Positions 48,447 through 54,163 of a stretch of 54,163 bases of DNA are shown in pieces; position 1 is the stretch's first letter; each line of letters starts with the position of its first letter. The DNA is from a virus. The position numbers were made by a program, and so were the translations under genes. The notes under the pieces are model-generated. The model saw nothing but the letters and a program-made list of their open reading frames with translations, was not told the origin of the DNA and searched no databases. Where the stretch lies: positions 1-54,163 of the IMG/VR virus record IMGVR_UViG_3300047457_001050; one strand, given 5' to 3'.

Positions 48447-50440
48447 CAAGTTAACATTATATTGGATTGGTATTCAACATATACTGGGGCACCAAATCCC
48501 CCAACCCTATTGATTGTAGTGCTAGTGCTTATACTGAAACTAGTTGCTGTAACAATATTTGTAGCCGCAGATGCTTGTAATGAAAGCCCTGTAATTCCAC
48601 CGCCGCCGTCAATACCTGTAACTGTTAGACTAACATTATTAGCTGGGCTAGTTGCAGTAAAAATTCCGGTGGTAAACCAATAACCCTCAATTCTAATATT
48701 ATCACCTACTTTATAATTTGATCCAGCTGTTGCTATTGAAACTGTATAAGTTCCTGCTGTTGCTACACCTGAATAGGCAGGAAAAGGATTATTATTTACA
48801 TTAAAGACAGCTCCTGTTCCTGTTGGATCTGGATTAGTAACTTTAAATTTTATATTTTTATTTGCACTGCTAATTTCAGGAACCCAATCAATTTCTCCAT
48901 CATTAGTCAGAAAATTGTAGTTATCGGACACTTGAGCAGTAGGATAAACTCCGCTGGGCACATAGATGTCTAAGTTACCTCTTCTATCTATATTAGTAGT
49001 TCCACCAACATTATAAACATGATATTTTACAGTTATATACTGTGCATTACCTGTAATAGGATAGATCAACACCGTTGAAGTAGTTCCTTGTGGAACAATT
49101 TTTGTTTTTACATTAGAATCTTGAATAACTGTGTGACCTGTGACATATGGTTCATATAAGTTATCTGCTATATCTGCAACTGCTAATTCATATTCAGTTC
49201 TATGAAAATAATCATTTTGGCTGATATTTCTTAAGGTTCCGAAATTGATAATAGCTGTGCTGCTTGCAGTGGTATTAAACCCAGTTCTATAATTACCTAC
49301 ATTCCAAAATTTATTATTCTGACTCACATGATTTGTTACAGTATTTGCAGTGTCAGAATAGGCGTAGATACCTTCACGATCGATTAGATCAAAATAGCTG
49401 TTTGAAATGGTTGCAAATAATGGTTCAGCACCTAATTCTTCAGATTTAAGAACTACACCTCTGTTTAATTGAATATAATGATTATTATTTAAAACAGTCG
49501 ATCTAGCATAAGATCCAACTTTTACTCCGTAATATAACCCATCAAATTGGCAGTTTTCTACGGTAACATGATCACTTCCTACTAACCCAACCCCTTTAAT
49601 TTCAACGCCAACGTAGCTTGATGTAGTTGTGGCTGTATTTCCTTCAAATCTTACATCTTTAACTGTAGAATGACTTGAGCAATCCAGCGCTATAAAACTC
49701 AATGTTGATGTGCCCGTATGAACTAGGCTCATCCTTTCTATAATTATATTATTTGATCCTGGACTAGTAATGTTAGGAAATTGGGCATAATCGTTAGTAG
49801 TTGATGTAGAACCTACTGTTTGAAAAAAGTGTTGATTTGATGAGCTTTGAATGAGCCTTGTGTTACCTATACCTTCACCTGCTATTTTAGCATAAGGAGG
49901 AAGATATAAAGTTTGGCTAATTTTATAATCTCCTGCTGGGATTACTAGTATTTTTTGAGAACCTGTAGTGGCTATGTTAAAATCAATATGCCTATCTCTT
50001 AAAAATAAGCTCAAAATTGCAGTTTGAATAGGTCCGGTATCGTCGTTTATTCCATCACCGGCTGCTCCGAAATCTCTTACGTTTACACTATCATCTAGTT
50101 TATTTTGAACAGATCTTTCCCATTCATCAGCGATAGCAGATGCAACATCTGGATAATTTGTTGAGCTAGTTGCTATACCAGTTCCATCTCTATAGGTATA
50201 AACCGAGGATGTATTTAGGCCTGTGAGATTAGAGCTTGATGAAAAGAAATTCCTAAGATCGTTCTCAGTTAATACTCTTATGTTGGCATCTCTTGCACCA
50301 CCGTCAACACGACGAAGACCGATATACAAACGTTCAGTATCAGATGCCCAACCGAACTCACCACTCTCAAGAATAGGAACGCCTGTTTGATTTTCCTGCC
50401 CGCGGCGAACTTGAATTCGACTAATCTCAACTACAGCCAT
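48446..50440 (-). CDS. Tail fibre/spike with pectate-lyase-type beta-helix
   Basis: The 664-residue protein starts with the phage tropism/hyaluronidase-type N-terminus MAVVEISRIQVRRGQENQTG, then PILESGEFGWASDTERLYIG, which attaches to the tail. From about residue 100 comes a right-handed beta-helix opened by SVNVRDFGAAGDGINDDTGPI (split by one residue from the typical motif of glycan-degrading spikes), with repeated short strands to about 420. The C-terminal part is beta-rich and Thr/Gly-rich. It should bind or cleave host surface glycan and thus set host range. A GATAAATA late element precedes it. Confidence 0.88.
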   Translation of the reverse strand: MAVVEISRIQVRRGQENQTGVPILESGEFGWASDTERLYIGLRRVDGGARDANIRVLTENDLRNFFSSSSNLTGLNTSSVYTYRDGTGIATSSTNYPDVASAIADEWERSVQNKLDDSVNVRDFGAAGDGINDDTGPIQTAILSLFLRDRHIDFNIATTGSQKILVIPAGDYKISQTLYLPPYAKIAGEGIGNTRLIQSSSNQHFFQTVGSTSTTNDYAQFPNITSPGSNNIIIERMSLVHTGTSTLSFIALDCSSHSTVKDVRFEGNTATTTSSYVGVEIKGVGLVGSDHVTVENCQFDGLYYGVKVGSYARSTVLNNNHYIQLNRGVVLKSEELGAEPLFATISNSYFDLIDREGIYAYSDTANTVTNHVSQNNKFWNVGNYRTGFNTTASSTAIINFGTLRNISQNDYFHRTEYELAVADIADNLYEPYVTGHTVIQDSNVKTKIVPQGTTSTVLIYPITGNAQYITVKYHVYNVGGTTNIDRRGNLDIYVPSGVYPTAQVSDNYNFLTNDGEIDWVPEISSANKNIKFKVTNPDPTGTGAVFNVNNNPFPAYSGVATAGTYTVSIATAGSNYKVGDNIRIEGYWFTTGIFTATSPANNVSLTVTGIDGGGGITGLSLQASAATNIVTATSFSISTSTTINRVGGFGAPVYVEYQSNIMLT

Positions 50441-50445
50441 AGAAA

Positions 50446-50469
50446 ATATCCCCTTATGGGATATTTATC
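50446..50469 (-). promoter_or_regulatory. Late promoter and leader hairpin of the tail fibre gene
   Basis: GATAAATA (50462-50469, minus strand) is a late-promoter match. It is followed by a 7-bp hairpin, ATATCCC/GGGATAT (50446-50464), with AGGGGA as ribosome site before the ATG at 50440. Unlike other late genes here, this one has a normal leader. Confidence 0.45.
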
Positions 50470-50483
50470 CAGCTAGTGGTTGT

Positions 50484-51173
50484 TTAAGTCCTGTAGTATT
50501 CTTCTACCTTATCAATCCAGCGTTTTTCCCAATAAAGGTATTCATCTGGCCACAGATCAAACTGTTGATATTGTAGATCTCTAGAACACATGAATACATG
50601 TCCTTCTTTAATATCGGTTCCATAAACTGCATTATGAGCCATAATATAAGCTACTAGTTGAATTTTATAATCATCTATCCAAGCTTCTTTTTTTAGTTTA
50701 TTTGTCTGTTTATGATCCATTACAGCAGGACTACCTTTAAAAACACCTACTAAATCTGTAGTTCCGCTATATAACCCGGGATAGTATAAGCTCTGCTCCA
50801 TAGCCCAAACTTCATCTACATGTTTTAGACCGTTTTCAATAATGACATCAGCCATCTTATTAGCTTGAACATGCACAGGGTTATTGCCTGGCTGTCTTTG
50901 AATTCCTGCAATAAATCTTTCCAAATTGCCATGCATGGCTGTGCCAATTCCAGCAGCCTCAGTAGTTATTTGCTGAGCCTTTTCGTGCCCTATTCTGTCA
51001 CGCCATTCATTTAGGGCTGTCATGTCCTTTGTTGAACTTAAGATAGTAGTAACACTGGGCAAGCGTTCGCCGTCTGGTGTAAGGTAAACTCTTTTACGAG
51101 TTACTGGATCATTAATTTGTTTACAGTTTTTATATTGAAATCGATCAACAAATGGTGGTGGAGTATAATTCAT
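50484..51173 (-). CDS. PD-(D/E)XK nuclease (Cas4/RecB-like)
   Basis: The 229-residue protein has the nuclease core: GIGTAMHGNLERFI (motif I His/Glu helix), YSGTTDLVGVF (Asp), AVMDHKQTNKLKK (D-x-K) and IQLVAYIMAHNAVYG (Gln/Tyr motif of RecB nucleases). The N-terminal PSVTTILSSTKD is typical of phage exonucleases of this group. Probably a DNA exonuclease in replication or recombination. It lies between virion genes. Confidence 0.82.
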   Translation of the reverse strand: MNYTPPPFVDRFQYKNCKQINDPVTRKRVYLTPDGERLPSVTTILSSTKDMTALNEWRDRIGHEKAQQITTEAAGIGTAMHGNLERFIAGIQRQPGNNPVHVQANKMADVIIENGLKHVDEVWAMEQSLYYPGLYSGTTDLVGVFKGSPAVMDHKQTNKLKKEAWIDDYKIQLVAYIMAHNAVYGTDIKEGHVFMCSRDLQYQQFDLWPDEYLYWEKRWIDKVEEYYRT

Positions 51174-51203
51174 CTAGTAATTATACTATTAAATTCTAAT
51201 TTG

Positions 51204-51563
51204 TCAAATTTTTGAGCCGTGAGCTGGACTTAAAGTTTTAGCATTACTACTAGCCATAGCATCTACACTAGGACCTCCAGATTTGGTCATGGCTTTTAGC
51301 TTTTCTGGATTTTTTAATAATACACCTCCACTATCGGAAATATCAAAGACATCTCCAGTGGGGTCAATCTTATCTTTAAACAATTTTAAAGTGTCAACAT
51401 CAGTGATGCTAAAGCCTAGATCACGAGCTATATCTTTTACCACAGCAAATGGTAATTCTTTTCCTGATCCAGACTTTTTAGATTGTCCTTGTCTTACTGA
51501 CAAAGCACTTCTTAAGGATCCTATGTCATAGCTAGGATCCTCTAAAAGCTCAACGATTTTCAT
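51204..51563 (-). CDS. Phage protein of unknown function
   Basis: The 119-residue protein begins MKIVELLEDPSYDIGSLRSA, a leader typical of T4-like virion-associated proteins, followed by a helical segment (LPFAVVKDIARDLGFSITD) and a Ser/Gly/Lys-rich tail. It overlaps the large gene upstream by four bases. Possibly a virion or assembly protein. Confidence 0.55.
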   Translation of the reverse strand: MKIVELLEDPSYDIGSLRSALSVRQGQSKKSGSGKELPFAVVKDIARDLGFSITDVDTLKLFKDKIDPTGDVFDISDSGGVLLKNPEKLKAMTKSGGPSVDAMASSNAKTLSPAHGSKI

Positions 51564-52999
51564 CTTGCTAGTTTGCTAATAATACTATGACTTTCTGCTA
51601 GCTTGCGAGCAAATTTACTTTCACGCATTTCACGTCCAGATGCTTCAGGACCTCCCGCAGCAGCATCACTGGCAGCAAACTCATCGCCAGGTTCGTTCAT
51701 CATGTCGGGTTCAGCTGCATCTAAACCCGGCTCAGGAGCAGTGTCCATTCCCATTGGTTCTGTGGGCATTTGCTCTCCTGCTAGAGCCGCTACAGCATTA
51801 CTAATGGCTTCACGCTGTTGTGTTAACATTTCTAATGTTTGACTTAGAGCAGGACCTACAGCATTTTTAAATGCTTCTGCCTCTGCTGGACCAAAATCAC
51901 TACGAATTTTATCTGCAAGTTCAATCATAGACTTTGTCTGATACTGCCCAACACGTTGCATCCATGATGTGTAATCATTTACAATATCACCAGCCGCTGT
52001 AATACTCTTGGCTTTTTCTTCTTCATTTTCACTGAGTAAGTATGCTAGGCTTTCATTTACCAAACGGACATTCTGCTTAAATTGGCTTTCTTTTAAACGT
52101 CCATCTTTTTCTGCTGATCTTAACATTGCGGCACGATCTGCGTAACTACTACGCTTGACATCTTTAGCAGCCTTCTTTTCACCTGGTGTAGGATCTTTTA
52201 CGTGCTTTAGTGGATCAAACTTTTTTCCATCATCCTTTCCTTCCATTGTGCCACACTCTTTTAAGCCATGTACTGGGCACTTTTTACCTTTAGGTGTATG
52301 GTTACACTTGTCCTCTGCGGCTTCTTTTACACCAGGCTCGTCCTGCTTGGCGCTCTGCGCTTTGCCTTTAACCAATTTGCCTTTAACCTGTGTAGCATGT
52401 AGTCTTGCTGCTTGATCACCTTGTTTGCCTTGATGGAAGCTGGTAAAAGGAACTTTACCCTCTGGTGGTTTAGCATCGTGTTCAGGATTGTCATAACCTT
52501 TGCCTTTTACACGAGCTTCTGCTGTTGCTTGATCTTTCTTCTTTCCACCCTTTTGATCTTTTCCAGTAGCACCGGCGATTACATCGCCTCTAGTAACTTT
52601 ATCAAAAGGGGGATAATTGTTGGCTAAGTTGCCATCATCGGTTCCTTTAGTTTTTTTAGTATGTTTAGGTGCTCTGACACCTTTTTTAGCTTCTGATAAT
52701 GCATCCAAAGCATCTAATTTATCTCTTAGTTTTTTGATGTCTTCACCTAACATTTCTTTAATCCTTGTGTTGAGCAATTGCAACATAGCTTTATCTTTTT
52801 GATATGATTCGTCTGTTAGCAATGCATTGATACCGGCCGACCCTTCTTTCTGAAAAACCCTTGTTCTTAATTTATTTCTAAAATCTTCAAGCTGTTCTCT
52901 ATTATAATCTTCAAGATTAATACTTAAGCCAAATGACTTTGATAAATTTTCCTGTAGAGTCTTACTGGTTAGTCTCTTATTAAATTCAGCAGTTTTCAT
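51560..52999 (-). CDS. Large charged virion-associated protein
   Basis: The 479-residue protein has a helical N-terminus (LNKRL-like start, about 1-105), a long Lys/Gly/Glu-rich disordered region (about 105-290) with a possible zinc-binding CNHTPKGKKCPVHGLKECG, a helical part (310-420) and an acidic Met/Pro/Ala-rich tail. The last residues (SKFARKLAESHSIISKLAR) are basic and helical. Architecture matches structural or scaffold-type proteins of T4-like marine phages. Function not fixed. An AATAAATA element is about 25 bases upstream. Confidence 0.55.
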   Translation of the reverse strand: MKTAEFNKRLTSKTLQENLSKSFGLSINLEDYNREQLEDFRNKLRTRVFQKEGSAGINALLTDESYQKDKAMLQLLNTRIKEMLGEDIKKLRDKLDALDALSEAKKGVRAPKHTKKTKGTDDGNLANNYPPFDKVTRGDVIAGATGKDQKGGKKKDQATAEARVKGKGYDNPEHDAKPPEGKVPFTSFHQGKQGDQAARLHATQVKGKLVKGKAQSAKQDEPGVKEAAEDKCNHTPKGKKCPVHGLKECGTMEGKDDGKKFDPLKHVKDPTPGEKKAAKDVKRSSYADRAAMLRSAEKDGRLKESQFKQNVRLVNESLAYLLSENEEEKAKSITAAGDIVNDYTSWMQRVGQYQTKSMIELADKIRSDFGPAEAEAFKNAVGPALSQTLEMLTQQREAISNAVAALAGEQMPTEPMGMDTAPEPGLDAAEPDMMNEPGDEFAASDAAAGGPEASGREMRESKFARKLAESHSIISKLAR

Positions 53000-53026
53000 A
53001 TTAAATCCAAAGAATTGATGTTTTAT

Positions 53027-53500
53027 TTATTCAATTTTTAATAGTTTTTCAAAACCTTGAACAATTTGTGTATGTAGTAGTTGCTTTCGAAGCCTTGCAG
53101 TATTAAACTTTTCTATAAAAATTTCTGCTTGATCGTAAAGTTTCTTTTTTCGATATTTCAAATATCTTTGTTTATATAATGTTTCATCAAAGCATAAATG
53201 ACCGTATTTACGATCTGCATTTAACACATCACGATCAGACCATAATCCCAGTGCCAACTTGTTAGCTAATATAGCCGCAGTATGTGGTAGATTGATGTTT
53301 TTTTCTATAGTAGTTTTATTACTATCTATAATTGAATAAAAACCCGAAGAATCTTTCACAATACTGAAATTCCCTACTCGCACTGATCCGTCAGTGTTAA
53401 GACTAGCAGGAACTAGTCCTTTCTTTCTTAGATCTTTTTTAACAGTTTTAGTTAGATCAGAAAAATCCTTAAAAATTTCATCTGAGGTTTTTCTAATCAT
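53027..53500 (-). CDS. Conserved phage protein of unknown function
   Basis: The 157-residue basic protein begins with a helix (SDEIFKDFSDLTKTVKKDL), a beta hairpin (VRVGNFSIVKDSSGFYSIID) and a helical, Lys/Arg-rich end (LYKQRYLKYRKKKLYDQAE). Such proteins are common near structural genes in T4-like marine phages. It overlaps the 53497 gene by four bases. Not recognised further. Confidence 0.6.
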   Translation of the reverse strand: MIRKTSDEIFKDFSDLTKTVKKDLRKKGLVPASLNTDGSVRVGNFSIVKDSSGFYSIIDSNKTTIEKNINLPHTAAILANKLALGLWSDRDVLNADRKYGHLCFDETLYKQRYLKYRKKKLYDQAEIFIEKFNTARLRKQLLHTQIVQGFEKLLKIE

Positions 53501-53733
53501 GGCGCCTTATTGAGAATCGTTACTATCAATCCAATAATACCTACTAGCACTGTGCCAGCAGTTCCTATCATAACTTTAATAGTATCGCCATGACTTTTTT
53601 CAATTGTAGATTGAAGTTTTCCAACCTTGTCCTCGATTGCACTAAGGCGTTTATCTAGAGCATCATATCTTTGAGCGCATAACTCAACATGTGCTTCAAG
53701 GTTCTCTTTTTCTATATCTGTTGCAACAGCCAC
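53497..53733 (-). CDS. Small coiled-coil protein with C-terminal membrane helix (XhlA-like)
   Basis: The 78-residue protein has a coiled-coil (YDALDKRLSAIEDKVGKL) and a C-terminal membrane helix (VMIGTAGTVLVGIIGLIVTIL). This layout matches haemolysin XhlA-type lysis helpers. A virion-located membrane protein is also possible. It is separate from the holin-like genes at 9.5-10.3 kb. Confidence 0.6.
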   Translation of the reverse strand: MAVATDIEKENLEAHVELCAQRYDALDKRLSAIEDKVGKLQSTIEKSHGDTIKVMIGTAGTVLVGIIGLIVTILNKAP

Positions 53734-53768
53734 TTGAGGTCTCCTGGTATAGAACTGCTTGATTGTGC

Positions 53769-54163
53769 CTAAATGGTGCCTTTGATTGCCTTGACGGTGG
53801 TATTTTTATTTTCTGGATCTTTTAAGTCAAAGATCGATTTAGAAATATTTATCGATTCAGTTAAATTTTGAATGATAGGAACTTCATGTAGATCATTAAC
53901 TAAACATCCTATCTCACTGATTCCGTCTGAATAAACTCCTGATCTATCAGGAGCAAATCTGAATGTCCACACGTTTTGTTTGCCCTTAAATTTAGTTCCA
54001 AAATTCATACCCTTAATGTCTTTAGTTTCCATAACAGGGTCAGTGTCATAGTTAATGATAGACCGTAATTCTATACACTGCTTTAATGTAACAAAATTAC
54101 GATACTGGTCATGCTCCTTAAGTTGACCGGATCTAGGTTTGGTTATTTTAGTATCAGTGATAT
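53769..54163 (-). CDS. Phage protein, 5' end outside the window
   Basis: The frame is open from the right edge down to the stop at 53769, so the ATG at 54032 is probably internal. About 131 residues are visible, including RSGQLKEHDQYRNFVTLKQ and NVWTFRFAPDRSGVYSDG. It is mixed alpha/beta with no signal or membrane segment. Similar unassigned proteins lie among structural genes in T4-like marine phages. Confidence 0.55.
   Translation of the reverse strand, partial: ITDTKITKPRSGQLKEHDQYRNFVTLKQCIELRSIINYDTDPVMETKDIKGMNFGTKFKGKQNVWTFRFAPDRSGVYSDGISEIGCLVNDLHEVPIIQNLTESINISKSIFDLKDPENKNTTVKAIKGTI

Noticed and set aside
53769-54032. Last gene starting at ATG 54032
   Set aside because: The frame stays open to the right edge, with 43 more plausible residues.
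1-54163. Window is a bacterial chromosome segment
   Set aside because: DnaK, PstS, PhoX, CHASE2 cyclase and curli genes suggested this. The tail fibre, PAAR-CHAP lysin, DexA, late promoters and dense overlapping small genes throughout make a large phage the better explanation. A chimeric assembly cannot be excluded without reads.

Overview
This 54 kb window looks like part of a large, tailed, T4-like (myovirus-type) phage genome that infects a Gram-negative, non-photosynthetic aquatic bacterium. The phage call rests on a tail fibre with a hyaluronidase/tropism-type N-terminus and pectate-lyase helix, a PAAR-like/CHAP tail lysin, a DexA-type exonuclease, phage-style NrdA/NrdB/glutaredoxin, Hsp20, bS21, holin-like peptides, tight ATGA-coupled gene strings and T4-type late promoters (NATAAATA). 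The Gram-negative host call rests on lipoprotein, Tat and Sec signals, curli-type secretion proteins and lipid and polysaccharide enzymes. The host is an inference: PstS reads like a betaproteobacterial protein, but nothing here fixes it. Both edge genes run off the window. No stretch longer than about 150 bases is free of genes. I saw no tRNA, rRNA, CRISPR array, integrase or transposase.

Layout. (1) 1-9463, plus strand: a sugar-modification operon with three glycosyltransferases, an RfbH-type Fe-S/PMP 3-dehydratase, FkbM methyltransferase, cupin, acetolactate-synthase-like ThDP enzyme, HpcH/HpaI aldolase and two SDR sugar enzymes. RfbH plus a YerE-like ThDP enzyme suggests a branched 3,6-dideoxyhexose of the yersiniose type. 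(2) 9528-12585, plus: holin-like membrane peptides, a lipoprotein, a fatty-acid desaturase and a collagen-like fibre. (3) 12582-15996, minus: two class III nucleotide cyclases, one with a CHASE2 sensor. (4) 16102-17287, plus: a winged-helix-like protein with its own promoter and terminator, TerC and a small membrane peptide. (5) 17284-23398, minus: a phosphate-starvation island with PlcP-type phospholipase, Agt-type glycosyltransferase (frameshifted), PstS, a Cys-rich 28-residue peptide and Tat-exported PhoX. PhoB-type Pho boxes precede phoX, a small acidic gene and plcP.

(6) 23399-26339, minus: a short PHP-less DnaE-like polymerase and small membrane or secreted proteins. (7) 26440-31948, minus: a curli-like operon encoding CsgF, CsgG, a curlin-repeat protein, a FecR protein and a large curlin-repeat adhesin. 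(8) 31993-42232, minus: a DUF3307 protein, a nuclease-like protein, bilin reductase plus haem oxygenase, ClpS, Hsp20, DnaK, a phosphoesterase, DexA, bS21 and conserved phage proteins. (9) 42313-54163, minus: tail lysin, small structural proteins, glutaredoxin, NrdB, NrdA, tail fibre, a PD-(D/E)XK nuclease and virion-associated proteins.

How it fits together. The phage seems equipped to remodel a starving host. PstS would capture phosphate and PhoX would release it from organic esters. PlcP would strip phosphate from membrane phospholipid and Agt would replace the head group with sugar. Host PhoB could switch these genes on through the Pho boxes. Chaperones, ClpS, bS21 and ribonucleotide reductase would retune translation, protein turnover and dNTP supply. 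The curli system, cyclases and sugar operon point to changes in the host cell surface or in signalling. These joint roles are inferences from gene content.
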